Shown here: positions 9,025-17,645 of the stretch, one piece after another | Position numbering within the stretch: the stretch's first letter is position 1 | How the letters are laid out: each line of letters begins with the position of its first letter | Assembly: GCF_963556105.2 (NCBI RefSeq) | Contig: NZ_OY829944.1 | Span: forward strand, 1,647,501 to 1,711,500 | Length of the DNA: 64,000 bases | Source: an uncultured Tolumonas sp. | GTDB lineage: Bacteria > Pseudomonadota > Gammaproteobacteria > Enterobacterales > Aeromonadaceae | Direction of reading: 5' to 3' | Notes under the pieces: generated by a model | Told to the model about the DNA's origin: nothing | The model's database searches: none | What the model saw: the letters and a program-made list of their open reading frames with translations, nothing else | Program-made: the position numbers and the translations under genes

Positions 9025-9348
9025 ATGCCGCAATCAAACAGCAAATATGTAATTTACCGTCATGTGATCACCGGGGCGTATCAGGTTTTTGAAACCAACA
9101 ATAAAAAAGAGGCGATCCGGTTTATTAAGTCGATCCGTTATCACATCATCAAAAAAACGCCGTTAGATTCTGGCTATTATCTGGTCATCAAAAGACAAGT
9201 ACGCATTCAAAATAATGAATTATTGAACTGGGTGAAAGAACAGAAACAGGCACAGACGTTTACGCCGGAAGAACAGAAAAAAATCGGAGCGCTGGCGTTC
9301 GGGCTGTTGTGTTTAGTGGTTGTGGTGGGAATTGCAGTTTTTCGATGA
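9025..9348 (+). CDS. Small protein with C-terminal membrane anchor, function unknown
   Basis: 107 residues that I do not recognise. It has a basic soluble part (about 1-80, containing RFIKSIRYHIIKKTP), a charged linker (KEQKQAQTFTPEEQKKIG) and one hydrophobic stretch near the C-terminus (ALAFGLLCLVVVVGIAVF), so it looks tail-anchored in the inner membrane. It is probably co-transcribed with the SDR upstream, and its stop codon lies inside the terminator stem. Confidence 0.7.
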   Translation: MPQSNSKYVIYRHVITGAYQVFETNNKKEAIRFIKSIRYHIIKKTPLDSGYYLVIKRQVRIQNNELLNWVKEQKQAQTFTPEEQKKIGALAFGLLCLVVVVGIAVFR

Positions 9349-9374
9349 TATCGGCTGTAACACCGATATCATCG
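9343..9374. terminator. Bidirectional terminator-like hairpin
   Basis: Perfect 12-bp stem (CGATGATATCGG and complement) with an 8-base loop between two convergent genes. Flanking T/A runs are weak (TTTTT lies just before it on the plus strand, which serves the minus-strand reading poorly), so strength is uncertain. Confidence 0.7.
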
Positions 9375-9381
9375 GAATATG

Positions 9382-10671
9382 TTAACTGAAGATGCGGTGT
9401 GCCCAGGTGGTTAACCCTGAGGCCACACTACCGAACAGATCACCGAAAATGATGCGTGCATCGGGATATGCCGCACGAATATAGGCATCAACGATAGGTG
9501 AACGCGCGGTACCGCCGGTTACGTAGATAACATCGGGTGCAACCTGAGCCTGTTGTTCTACTTCCTTCATCAAACTGATGAATTTATTCAGTTCATTACT
9601 GATCGCAGTCTGTAGTTGCTCGCGGTTGATGTCGGTGCGTAAACCTGCTTCGAGATAAGCCATATCAACGGAAGTCACTTCAGTGGATGATAAGGCAATT
9701 TTGGCCCCTTCTGCACTCTGGCTGATGTGGTAACTGAGCATGCTTTCATAGATATGCAGCAAACGATCGAGCACTGTATCAGGGCGAGCATCGCGTAACA
9801 GCTTATGAATTTCACGGCCATTTACGGCAGAATAGAAAGTAGTTTGCGCATCGACGTTGTTGATACAAACCGCATTCCAGAAGATATTCGCCGGTGTAGG
9901 CAGACCGGTTTTTAGCAATTCATCTTTACCAAATAGCGGCGCTAACTGGCGGAACGCCAGTTTAATATCCAAGTCCAGACCACCGATACGGTCGCCGGAA
10001 TAACCTAAGATCGATTCATTGCGGTCGGTCAACTCACGATAGGCTGGGCCAACTTTGATCATGGAGCAGTCAGTCGTACCACCGCCGATGTCGACGATCA
10101 GCGCAGTCAGGTTTTCATTCAGCGAACGTTCGTAGTCCAATGCTGCGGCAATCGGTTCAAACTGAAATTCGATCTGTTTAAAACCCGCGTCGGTAGCGGC
10201 GGAGGTCAGCACCTGTATTGCCTGCTGGTTCCCTTGTTCACCTTGCGTGCCATGAAATTTAACCGGTTTACCAATGACCACCGATTCGAGCGGTTGCGCA
10301 GTCTGTGTTTCGCCCAGACGTTTGATATTGCTCATCATCAGACGAACAATTTTTTCATAGGTCAGCAGCTGTTGTGGTTTGAGACGTGCACCTAAGAACG
10401 ATTTAGGTGATTTTACGAAAAAACCATCCTCTGGGGACTCCAGAAATTTGGTGATCGCATCGTTACCGAAGATCTTTTCACCGTCACCACTCATTGCGTG
10501 GGCCAGTGTTTGATCTTGTGGGCGCAATTGCATGAATTGTTGCGATTTACCGATATATACCGTCGAGGAAATAAAGCGGCTGCCATTATCCAGTGTTAGC
10601 AGTTTAGGCTGGTTGTCTTCCCAGATACCTAATGCTGAGTTTGATGTTCCAAAGTCCAGGCCAGCGTACAT
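9382..10671 (-). CDS. yegD: Hsp70-family chaperone-like ATPase (YegD-like)
   Basis: 429 residues, close to E. coli YegD (450). It has an actin/Hsp70-type ATPase fold: phosphate 1 motif GLDFGTSNSALGIW at 4-17, phosphate 2 VDIGGGTTDCSMI near 197, and adenosine motif YVTGGTARSPIVDAYI near 380. It lacks the substrate-binding lid of DnaK. The cellular role of YegD is not well known. It is a single gene, followed on the plus side by a convergent hairpin. Confidence 0.88.
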   Translation of the reverse strand: MYAGLDFGTSNSALGIWEDNQPKLLTLDNGSRFISSTVYIGKSQQFMQLRPQDQTLAHAMSGDGEKIFGNDAITKFLESPEDGFFVKSPKSFLGARLKPQQLLTYEKIVRLMMSNIKRLGETQTAQPLESVVIGKPVKFHGTQGEQGNQQAIQVLTSAATDAGFKQIEFQFEPIAAALDYERSLNENLTALIVDIGGGTTDCSMIKVGPAYRELTDRNESILGYSGDRIGGLDLDIKLAFRQLAPLFGKDELLKTGLPTPANIFWNAVCINNVDAQTTFYSAVNGREIHKLLRDARPDTVLDRLLHIYESMLSYHISQSAEGAKIALSSTEVTSVDMAYLEAGLRTDINREQLQTAISNELNKFISLMKEVEQQAQVAPDVIYVTGGTARSPIVDAYIRAAYPDARIIFGDLFGSVASGLTTWAHRIFS

Positions 10672-10756
10672 AGCAGATTGTCCTCGTTTATCGCGGCCGG
10701 CGAAATTACCACAACCTTCCGGCTATCACCAGAAACAATCGCGTAACCGACAACGC

Positions 10757-11839
10757 TTAACCGGCGATAGATGATTCCGTAATGGTTTTGCGTGCGATGA
10801 TGCGGGCCAGCGCTGGGCCAAGAATGATCACCAGAAACAGACGCACTGTCTGTAGTGCCATGACAAATTCCAAATCAACGTTATGACTACTGGCGGCAAT
10901 GACGGCGATAGAATCCATACCGCCGGGGCTGGTGGCGAGATAAGCAGTTAAAGGATCAAGGTGGAAGTGTTGCACTAACCACCATGCTAAGACACCACAA
11001 AAACCAACCAATAAGACAATCGAGAAAACGATCTGTGGCAGAGCCCGTATGGCGTGTTTTAAAACTGGTCGAGTGAACCCAAGACCAATACGCCAGCCCA
11101 TGACCGCATAAGCCATACTGAGCAACCATTCCGGCAGATCTATTTTCAATAAATGACCACTTTGTAATGCCATGCCCAGCAGCATAGGCACCAGCATTGC
11201 TCCGGATGGAATACGGGCCAGACGCGCAATAATTACACCTGCCAAGGCCAGTAATACCGTTTCAGCAGTGGCCCATTGTAATGGCGGAAACCAGATGATT
11301 GGTATTGCTGTTGCGGCCGAGGTATCTACCCAAAAGCGCGCAATAATAGAAGCGGCACTGGCAACCACGATGACTCGTAAATATTGCATAAAAGCAACCA
11401 GACGGGCATCTGCGCCAAATTCCTCAGCCATCAACACCATTGCTGCGGCTGCACCGGGGGAGGAACCCCAGATTGCGGTTGTACCGGGCAATACTTTTAA
11501 TTTACTGATGACCCAGCCCATAAGACTGCTGGCGGCGATAGTTGATAACACGATAAACAGAAATAAAGACCAGTGCTGCGCAAAGGTGGGCAGCATTCCG
11601 GATGAGATCGATTGTGCAACCAGACAGCCGATAAACGCTTGCGCGACAACAAATAAATTGCGGGGAATTTGTAATGAACCACCCTGTAAGCTCCAGACAA
11701 TACCGGCGAGCATGGGGCCAAGCAACAGGGCTCCGGGCAGGTTGATGAGCTCCATCACCAATGCAAATAGCGCTGAAATCAATATCAACAACAGCCACTG
11801 TAACGTGAAATGCATTTTTTCCGGCTGGAATTTACCCAT
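10757..11839 (-). CDS. AbrB-family inner-membrane protein
   Basis: 360 residues with about ten hydrophobic segments and two copies of the AbrB duplication motif (GALLLGPMLAGIVWSL near 30 and PSGAMLVPMLLGMAL near 210, plus TSPGGMDSIAVIAASSHNVDLEFVMALQTVRLFLVIILGP). Relatives are often mislabelled ammonia monooxygenase; the real role is probably transport or regulation. The substrate is unknown. Confidence 0.8.
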   Translation of the reverse strand: MGKFQPEKMHFTLQWLLLILISALFALVMELINLPGALLLGPMLAGIVWSLQGGSLQIPRNLFVVAQAFIGCLVAQSISSGMLPTFAQHWSLFLFIVLSTIAASSLMGWVISKLKVLPGTTAIWGSSPGAAAAMVLMAEEFGADARLVAFMQYLRVIVVASAASIIARFWVDTSAATAIPIIWFPPLQWATAETVLLALAGVIIARLARIPSGAMLVPMLLGMALQSGHLLKIDLPEWLLSMAYAVMGWRIGLGFTRPVLKHAIRALPQIVFSIVLLVGFCGVLAWWLVQHFHLDPLTAYLATSPGGMDSIAVIAASSHNVDLEFVMALQTVRLFLVIILGPALARIIARKTITESSIAG

Positions 11840-11965
11840 TCTTGTTGTTCTTCCACGACAAAATTTCTCACGAAAGATGATACGCCTCTGAATGGTCTGA
11901 GCCGCGATTTTTTTATGAATTTAATTCATCTGAAATTATGAATGAAAGTCAGATTGAACAAATCT

Positions 11966-11986
11966 AAATAATAATGGTTATCATTT
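11966..11986. promoter_or_regulatory. Fur box upstream of tonB
   Basis: ATAATAATGGTTATCATT is a good match to the 19-bp Fur consensus. It sits inside a longer symmetric stretch with AACAAATC and GATTTGTT arms (11958-11996). A second partial box (ATGATAATC) lies about 15 bp further on. It lies about 57 bp before the tonB ATG, so iron repression of the whole operon is likely. Confidence 0.75.
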
Positions 11987-12042
11987 GGATTTGTTCAGTG
12001 TATGATAATCCTATTGTTTTTCTTTGATTCGATGCAATAGCG

Positions 12043-12747
12043 ATGATTGATAGCGCGGTTTCCTATTCACCAAATCGCTCTGGTTTGCCGGTGTTCAGCG
12101 GTGTTGTTCTTCTGCATGTGCTCGGTCTGGCGGGCATGCTGAATTATCAATCAGCGGTAGTAAAGCCCGAAATGACAGTAGCGACACCATTAACGGTGCG
12201 CTGGGTGACGCCGGTGGAAGAAGCAAAACCTGATCCTGTTATTGAACCGCAACCAATGGTGGAACCTGAACCACTACCGTTACCGCCGCCAGAAGTGAAA
12301 AGGCCATCACCGGTGAAAGTGAAACCGAAGCCACTTAAAAAACCGAAGCCGGTAGTAAAGCAGGTGCCACCGGAGATCAAACCGAAAATAGAACCGGCAG
12401 TTTTTGCTCCGGTGCAACAACCGAAGCCTGTACCAACCAAAGCGGAAATCGCACCAGCACCGGTTGAAGCACCAAAGTTTAATGTGGCTTATTTGTCGAA
12501 TCCGGCACCAGTTTATCCGCGGCGTTCCCGGATGCTGGAAGAGGAAGGAACCGTAAAATTGCAGGTACATGTTTCCGCAGAAGGCAACGCATTAAGTGTG
12601 CAACTGTTTAAAAGTAGTGGTTTTCCCCGTTTGGATGATGCGGCATTCAATGCCGTAAAAAACTGGCGTTTTGTGCCGGCAAAACGGGGCGACCAATCCA
12701 TCGAAGGCTGGGTGATTGTTCCCGTTTCGTTCAAATTAAGGAGCTGA
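12043..12747 (+). CDS. tonB: Energy transducer TonB
   Basis: 234 residues: one N-terminal transmembrane segment (FSGVVLLHVLGLAGMLNY), a long Pro/Lys/Glu-rich periplasmic spacer (about 65-145) and a C-terminal TonB fold (YPRRSRMLEEEGTVKLQVHVSAEGNALSVQLFKSSGFPRLDDAAFNAVKNWRFVPAK). It passes proton-motive force to outer-membrane siderophore or haem receptors. exbB follows after 6 bp. Confidence 0.95.
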   Translation: MIDSAVSYSPNRSGLPVFSGVVLLHVLGLAGMLNYQSAVVKPEMTVATPLTVRWVTPVEEAKPDPVIEPQPMVEPEPLPLPPPEVKRPSPVKVKPKPLKKPKPVVKQVPPEIKPKIEPAVFAPVQQPKPVPTKAEIAPAPVEAPKFNVAYLSNPAPVYPRRSRMLEEEGTVKLQVHVSAEGNALSVQLFKSSGFPRLDDAAFNAVKNWRFVPAKRGDQSIEGWVIVPVSFKLRS

Positions 12748-12753
12748 TAAAAG

Positions 12754-13512
12754 ATGGAAACACAGCAAGAAGTAACACAAATGGGGTTAGCCCATGTATT
12801 AACCCAAACGACAGGGATGGGTTTAATTCCGGTTGTTTTGCTGCTTCTTATGTCAATCGCCACGTGGTATTGGATTGTTTTAAAGGTTTATCAGAACTGG
12901 ACATTACGCCGGAATAGCAATGCCTTTCTTGATGCTTTCTGGGCTAGTCGCAATTTGACGCAGGTCGAAGAACAGGTATTGAAACAAGTTAAGCCAGAGC
13001 CTTGTGCTGAACTCGTGATCAGTGGCTTGCAAGCTGCGCGTCAGCTACAAAACCCGGAGCAGGGTTTGGTTGAAATGGGCTCACGAGAAGAGTTTGTATT
13101 ACGAGCGCTGCGCCGCTCAGTAACCCGAAGCACGTTGCGTCTGGAGGCTGGATTAACCTTACTGGCTTCCGTGGGTTCCGCTGCGCCATTCGTTGGTTTG
13201 TTTGGCACGGTGTGGGGCATTTATAACGCCTTGTTGGGGATCAGCGTTTCCGGTCAGAGTACCTTAGACAAAGTGGCTGGCCCTGTCGGTGAAGCATTGA
13301 TCATGACAGCATTTGGTCTGGCGGTTGCTTTACCGGCGGTGCTGGCTTACAACGCGTTTGTGCGCGTAAACCGGGTTTATCTGGCAGAACTCGATGGATT
13401 TGCCCACGACGTATTTGCTTTGCTGACCACGGGTCACGCGAAAGCTGCAGTGCAGCCACAAGCTAAAAAATCCCGCGCTGCCGTTACTGAATTACAGGCA
13501 GGAGAAGCGTAA
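12754..13512 (+). CDS. exbB: ExbB-type proton channel subunit (MotA/TolQ/ExbB)
   Basis: 252 residues with three transmembrane segments. The conserved core ASVGSAAPFVGLFGTVWGIYNALLGIS (about 145-172) and GPVGEALIMTAFGLAVALPAVLAYN carry the family signature. It forms the energising complex with ExbD and TonB in the inner membrane. Its stop overlaps the exbD start by one base (TAATG). Confidence 0.94.
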   Translation: METQQEVTQMGLAHVLTQTTGMGLIPVVLLLLMSIATWYWIVLKVYQNWTLRRNSNAFLDAFWASRNLTQVEEQVLKQVKPEPCAELVISGLQAARQLQNPEQGLVEMGSREEFVLRALRRSVTRSTLRLEAGLTLLASVGSAAPFVGLFGTVWGIYNALLGISVSGQSTLDKVAGPVGEALIMTAFGLAVALPAVLAYNAFVRVNRVYLAELDGFAHDVFALLTTGHAKAAVQPQAKKSRAAVTELQAGEA

Positions 13513-13931
13513 TGGCGTTTGGCAAATTATCGGATGATGGCGGTGGGCAGCCACAAAGCGAAATCAACATGATCCCATTAATCGACGTCATGTTAGTGCT
13601 TCTGATCGTATTTATGATCACTGCCCCCTTGCTCAGTAATGCCGTAAAGGTCGATTTACCGCAGGCGAGCAGCTCACCGGAAGATATCAAAAATAATGAT
13701 ATCAAACTGGCATTGAAAGCCAGCGGCGAATTGTTCTGGAGTGGCGAGGCAATTAGTCGCGAAGCGTTGGAACTACGCCTGCAGAATGCCGCCAAGCAGC
13801 AACCAGTTCCCGAGTTGCATATTCATGCGGATCGCAATCTCGATTACGGCAAAGTGGCCGACATCATGGCGCTCTCTTCCCGCTCTGGGGTGAGCAAGAT
13901 TGCATTTGTCAGTGAACCAACAGGAGAGTAA
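13512..13931 (+). CDS. exbD: ExbD-type biopolymer transport subunit
   Basis: 139 residues: short cytoplasmic N-terminus (SEINMIPLIDVMLVLLIVFMIT, containing the essential membrane Asp), one transmembrane helix and a periplasmic domain ending in YGKVADIMALSSRSGVSKIAFVSEP. It is part of the tonB-exbB-exbD operon. Confidence 0.94.
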   Translation: MAFGKLSDDGGGQPQSEINMIPLIDVMLVLLIVFMITAPLLSNAVKVDLPQASSSPEDIKNNDIKLALKASGELFWSGEAISREALELRLQNAAKQQPVPELHIHADRNLDYGKVADIMALSSRSGVSKIAFVSEPTGE

Positions 13932-13933
13932 CC

Positions 13934-14194
13934 ATGGTGATATTCAGTTTGGTTTGTACTGCCATTGTTGTCACTTGTCTTTATGCCTTGAAGCACAAGT
14001 TACTGGCTTGGCCACTTCAAAGACAGGCGGCCAAATCAACTGCCCGCATGGCGTTTGGTCTGGCATTACTGGTTTGTATGTTCCGTTTTGGTTTTTGGGC
14101 CGGTGTTTTTTCTCTGACCGCCATGCTCATGCTGGCGGCTATTGTGATCCCATTTTTGTTTACACGCCTGATGCATAAGCCGGAGCTGCGCTGA
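13934..14194 (+). CDS. Small membrane protein of the TonB/PepSY operon, unknown function
   Basis: 86 residues with about three hydrophobic segments. Small proteins like this (for example the DUF3325 and DUF3649 groups) commonly sit between ExbD and PepSY proteins in iron-uptake operons, but I cannot fix the family. It starts 2 bp after exbD and its stop overlaps the next gene (TGATG), which shows translational coupling. Confidence 0.7.
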   Translation: MVIFSLVCTAIVVTCLYALKHKLLAWPLQRQAAKSTARMAFGLALLVCMFRFGFWAGVFSLTAMLMLAAIVIPFLFTRLMHKPELR

Positions 14195-14454
14195 TGTGGT
14201 CTCGCTTATTATCAGGCGCGGTGCTGGGGTTTCCACTCTCTGCTGTGTTGTGTGGATTATTAGCTTATATTCCACCGGGTAACTGGCAATCGCTTTGGGT
14301 GCCGGCTTTGTTGCTGTTTTTTCCATTGTGGATTGGCGTCATTGGCTGGTCGCTGGCGCGGTCTCCGCAGCAAATCTGGCGCAAACTTGTGTCAGCCAAT
14401 GTGGTCATTATTCCTTTTTTCCTCGCATTAAAGCACTTCGTTTGGGTTAGTTAA
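14194..14454 (+). CDS. Second small membrane protein of the TonB/PepSY operon
   Basis: 86 residues with three hydrophobic stretches and the motif GWSLARSPQQIWRKL between helices, resembling the DUF3649 type. Function unknown. It is coupled to the preceding gene by a one-base overlap and followed 2 bp later by the PepSY gene. It is probably an accessory part of iron or siderophore uptake. Confidence 0.7.
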   Translation: MWSRLLSGAVLGFPLSAVLCGLLAYIPPGNWQSLWVPALLLFFPLWIGVIGWSLARSPQQIWRKLVSANVVIIPFFLALKHFVWVS

Positions 14455-14456
14455 TT

Positions 14457-16031
14457 ATGGCGATGCCATCTGCTGATATCTCTATATTTCGTCGTTTACA
14501 CACTTGGGTTGGTCTGATTGCTGGCATGGTGCTGTTTGTGGCTTTTTATGCCGGTGTGCTCACGCTGTTTCGTGGCGAAGTCACACAATGGCAGCAACCG
14601 GAATTACGCGTACAGACAACTGCAACGCAAGCCGAATATCAAGCATGGCTGGATCGTTTTATCGTGTTACATCCGCAAGCCAGTGATGAGTTTTGGATGA
14701 TCTTGCCGGGTGAATATGAAGCACAATTACGTTTTATGTGGACGGAAGCCGACAAACCGAAACGGCAAATGGTAACTCAAGCCGAGTTGCAGGCACGATT
14801 TGAGGAAAATGATGCTGAGGAAAAAAACGCTGATGGAAACGCCAAAATGGGTGATTTGGCGCAGCTGATTAATACCGTGCATTTCTCGCTGGCCATTCCC
14901 GGTATGACTGGTCGGACTTTTTTAGGTGTGGTCAGTCTGCTTTACGCCTTGGCACTGGTGACCGGTATCGTTATTCATTTGCCACGATTGACGAAAGATT
15001 TTTGGTTATTACGCAGACAACAAGGTGAACGTCGGCATTGGCTTGATCTGCATAATCTGATTGGCGTGCTCAGTCTGCCTTTTCACCTGATATTCGCCTG
15101 GACCGGTGCAATCTGGGGGCTGTCAGCGCTGCTGTATGGTCTGTTTAACAGCGCCATTTTTGATCAGCAACTTTATGCCGCAACCGGGCAAACCTTTATG
15201 CCAATGAGTAGTGTACAGCGAACAGGAGTAGTGCAAGCGCCTCTTCCGGCAGATCTCTTGTTGCGGAAGTTGCCGAATACCGCGGAATTCACACCCAAAT
15301 GGCTGCATTACAAAAATTATGGTGATAGTTCGGCGCAAGTTGAGATTGTCACGCAACAGGAAAAGCAACTAAGCCAAAGTAAACTGGTTGTGTTGAACGC
15401 AACCACTGGTCAGTTAGTACAAGATCAGACTGGTGATAACGAATCGTTAAACCACGGCATGATGATGGGGCTTTACTCCCTGCATTTTGGCGATTTTGGC
15501 GGCATAGCCATTCGACTGTTATATGCTGTTTTGGGGATTGGCGGCTGTTTTTTGTTTTATTCCGGCAACCAGCTTTGGATCAATGCCCAGCTGAAAAACC
15601 GGCAAGTTAAAATTCAGCGACAAGGTATTGCCATGGCGAAACTGACCAACGGTTTCTGCATCGGTTGCTGTATTGCTATCTCAGTATTGTTTGTCTTTTC
15701 AGCGGTGATGGCCGAGCACCCGAATATTGCCACATTACAGAGAAAGGTATTTTTTATCGTGTGGGGCATAACGATGCTTTTCAGTTTTATTCGCCCGATT
15801 GCGCAGGGGCGAAGCGAACTGCTTTATGGCTGCGCAGGCGTCACTTTTTTGATCCCACTGGCGGATTTATGGGCCAACCATAGTCAGTTGTTTGCCGGCT
15901 TTATCACGTTAAAAACGGCATTTCTCTGGGTGGATCTGGCAGCACTGCTCTATGCACTGTCGTTTTGGCGGCTGGCGCAACGCGCGACTCGTTATGTGAT
16001 GGATTTTTCAGGTAATATAGCCCGATGCTGA
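14457..16031 (+). CDS. PepSY-associated transmembrane protein
   Basis: 524 residues with a helix at the N-terminus (HTWVGLIAGMVLFVAFYAGVLTLF), a large periplasmic loop, then several helices (about 155-180, 200-225, 350-375 and a C-terminal bundle). The HLWxGL-like start and WLDLHNLIGVLSLPFHLIFAWTGAIWG segment are typical of PepSY_TM proteins, some of which act as ferric-siderophore reductases. The iron role is inferred from the Fur box and TonB context. Confidence 0.85.
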   Translation: MAMPSADISIFRRLHTWVGLIAGMVLFVAFYAGVLTLFRGEVTQWQQPELRVQTTATQAEYQAWLDRFIVLHPQASDEFWMILPGEYEAQLRFMWTEADKPKRQMVTQAELQARFEENDAEEKNADGNAKMGDLAQLINTVHFSLAIPGMTGRTFLGVVSLLYALALVTGIVIHLPRLTKDFWLLRRQQGERRHWLDLHNLIGVLSLPFHLIFAWTGAIWGLSALLYGLFNSAIFDQQLYAATGQTFMPMSSVQRTGVVQAPLPADLLLRKLPNTAEFTPKWLHYKNYGDSSAQVEIVTQQEKQLSQSKLVVLNATTGQLVQDQTGDNESLNHGMMMGLYSLHFGDFGGIAIRLLYAVLGIGGCFLFYSGNQLWINAQLKNRQVKIQRQGIAMAKLTNGFCIGCCIAISVLFVFSAVMAEHPNIATLQRKVFFIVWGITMLFSFIRPIAQGRSELLYGCAGVTFLIPLADLWANHSQLFAGFITLKTAFLWVDLAALLYALSFWRLAQRATRYVMDFSGNIARC

Positions 16032-16061
16032 CATCATTGATGTTAAGACCGGGAGTCGTGA

Positions 16062-17093
16062 GTGAGCGATCTAACCAACCGTAAACGTTCTTATGCCACA
16101 ATTCGGGATGTTGCTGCCAAAGCCAAGGCAGGTAAAACCAGTATTTCGCGTTATCTGAACGGCGAATTTCATCTGTTATCCGATGATCTGCGTCAGCGGA
16201 TTGAAAGTGCGATACAGGAACTGGAATACCGCCCTAATCAGATGGCCCGCAGCCTGAAATATGGCCGCACACGGCTGATAGGCCTGATCATTGCCGATAT
16301 CAGTAACCCGTTTTCGGTCGAGGTTTTAAAAGGCGTTGAGGCCGAATCGATCAAACAGGGTTTTATGACGGTAGTTTGTAACGCCCGTAACAGTATTGAA
16401 CTGGAATGTGAATTCCTGAATTTACTGAATGGTTATCGGGTGGATGGCCTGATCATCAATTCCGCCGGTATCAATGCGCATTTTCTGCAGGCGCTAAAAG
16501 CCACCACATTACCCTTCGTGTTACTCGATCGTAAAATCGATGATTTTCCCTGTGACATGGTGGGGCTGGATAATCCACAAGCGGCACAATTAGCCACCAA
16601 TCATTTGATTGAACAAGGCTTTGAGGCGTTATTATTCCTGACAGAACCGGTGCGTTATATCAGCGCACGGCAGGAACGCCTGCAGACATTCCATCAAATG
16701 TTGGAACAGCATCCGCATATCAAAGGTGAAGGCCATGAAGTGGTGTTGCCGGCAGCCGATGAAATTGAACACTTGATAGCAGAGTTTTGCGCGAATCACC
16801 GCGGTATGCGTAAAGCGGTGATCGCGGCCAATGGTGTACTGACCTTGCAAGTAGCTCAGGCACTTAGCCGTTTAGGGCTGAACTGGGGTTCCGATATCGG
16901 CTTCTTAAGTTTTGATAATCTGGAATGGGCCGCCTTGGCCGGTAAAGGCATCACCTCAGTCTCGCAACCAACCGCGGAAATGGGGCGAAAAGCAGTGACG
17001 TGTCTGTTAGATAAACTCGATAAACCGGACCATCCGCCAGCACAATATCTATTTAATGGTGAGTTGATTATTCGCGGTTCGACGACGTTATAG
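16062..17093 (+). CDS. LacI-family transcriptional regulator, probable 2-ketogluconate (PtxS-type) regulator
   Basis: 343 residues, GTG start. N-terminal LacI helix-turn-helix and hinge (YATIRDVAAKAKAGKTSISRYLNG...RPNQMARSLKYGRTRLIGLI), then a periplasmic-binding-protein-like effector domain. In Pseudomonas, PtxS of this family controls kgu genes through TGAAACCGGTTTCA. Here a very similar TGGGACCGGTCCCA precedes kguE, and no other LacI gene lies nearby, so I infer the pairing. It is separated from kgu by cowN and the CooA gene. Confidence 0.85.
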   Translation: MSDLTNRKRSYATIRDVAAKAKAGKTSISRYLNGEFHLLSDDLRQRIESAIQELEYRPNQMARSLKYGRTRLIGLIIADISNPFSVEVLKGVEAESIKQGFMTVVCNARNSIELECEFLNLLNGYRVDGLIINSAGINAHFLQALKATTLPFVLLDRKIDDFPCDMVGLDNPQAAQLATNHLIEQGFEALLFLTEPVRYISARQERLQTFHQMLEQHPHIKGEGHEVVLPAADEIEHLIAEFCANHRGMRKAVIAANGVLTLQVAQALSRLGLNWGSDIGFLSFDNLEWAALAGKGITSVSQPTAEMGRKAVTCLLDKLDKPDHPPAQYLFNGELIIRGSTTL

Positions 17094-17105
17094 ATTGGCT
17101 TTAAA

Positions 17106-17131
17106 TATCTCCGGCTAATTAACCGGAGATA
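17106..17131 (+). terminator. Hairpin after the LacI-type gene
   Basis: Nine-base arms TATCTCCGG / CCGGAGATA with an 8-base loop start 13 bp after the stop codon. No clear T-run follows, so it is a tentative terminator or 3' stabiliser. Confidence 0.5.
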
Positions 17132-17248
17132 GGTGTGCTTACGGGTGAGGAATAAAGTTTCATTCTCGTTGTGGGTGGGGCAATTTTTTCAGTGCCATGT
17201 ACATGCTCCAATAAGCAGATCACCCACTTTGGTGACAAAGGAAGCGGT

Positions 17249-17554
17249 TTAGCAGCATTCGATCTCGATTTTATCCAGCAGTTTGAGCGCTTGCTCATCA
17301 TTGTATTGCTCGAACAGTTCGCGGATCTGGTTCAGGTTGCTGTGAATAAGAAACAGGTCGTCTGGTTTTGGGTCACTGCCTCCTTCGCGTTTCTTGAGAA
17401 AATAATCCCAAAATTTATTGCTCTTGGCGGGATCGTTCACATGCGCCAGTATCATCTCCATCAGAAGACGGGCGTTACCCTCACAGTCGATGCCGTCGAA
17501 GCTGATGTAACGGTCTGGTGTGGCTTTGTTTTGCTGACAAGCACATTTACCCAT
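17249..17554 (-). CDS. cowN: CowN, protector of nitrogenase against carbon monoxide
   Basis: 101 residues. The core DRYISFDGIDCEGNARLLMEMILAHVNDPAKSNKFWDYF...DDLFLIHSNLNQIRELFEQYNDEQALKLLDKIEIECC matches the CowN family, which sustains N2-dependent growth when CO is present. The N-terminus (MGKCACQQ) is short and Cys-rich. The gene is 77 bp downstream of a CooA-like CO sensor, with a CooA-type operator in between. No nif genes are visible in this window, so diazotrophy is an inference. Confidence 0.9.
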   Translation of the reverse strand: MGKCACQQNKATPDRYISFDGIDCEGNARLLMEMILAHVNDPAKSNKFWDYFLKKREGGSDPKPDDLFLIHSNLNQIRELFEQYNDEQALKLLDKIEIECC

Positions 17555-17629
17555 AGTTTAAATTCCTTCTTGTTCTGAATCGCGGATTGGTATCTGGAAT
17601 CCAGTCTACTATGGGTGTTTGTGGGCGTC

Positions 17630-17645
17630 TGTCAGCCAGCCGACA
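17630..17645. promoter_or_regulatory. CooA-type operator upstream of cowN
   Basis: TGTCAGCCAGCCGACA fits TGTCA-N6-CGACA, the operator bound by CO-activated CooA. It is centred about 83 bp before the cowN ATG and overlaps the last codons of the CooA-like gene itself. Confidence 0.75.

Noticed and set aside
10757-11839. Annotation as ammonia monooxygenase
   Set aside because: The AbrB-type repeat protein has no similarity to AMO subunits; that name is a widespread misannotation.
11172-11891. 239-codon plus-strand frame opposite the AbrB-type gene
   Set aside because: Composition is that of a reverse-complement membrane gene and no family is recognisable; the minus-strand gene explains the region.
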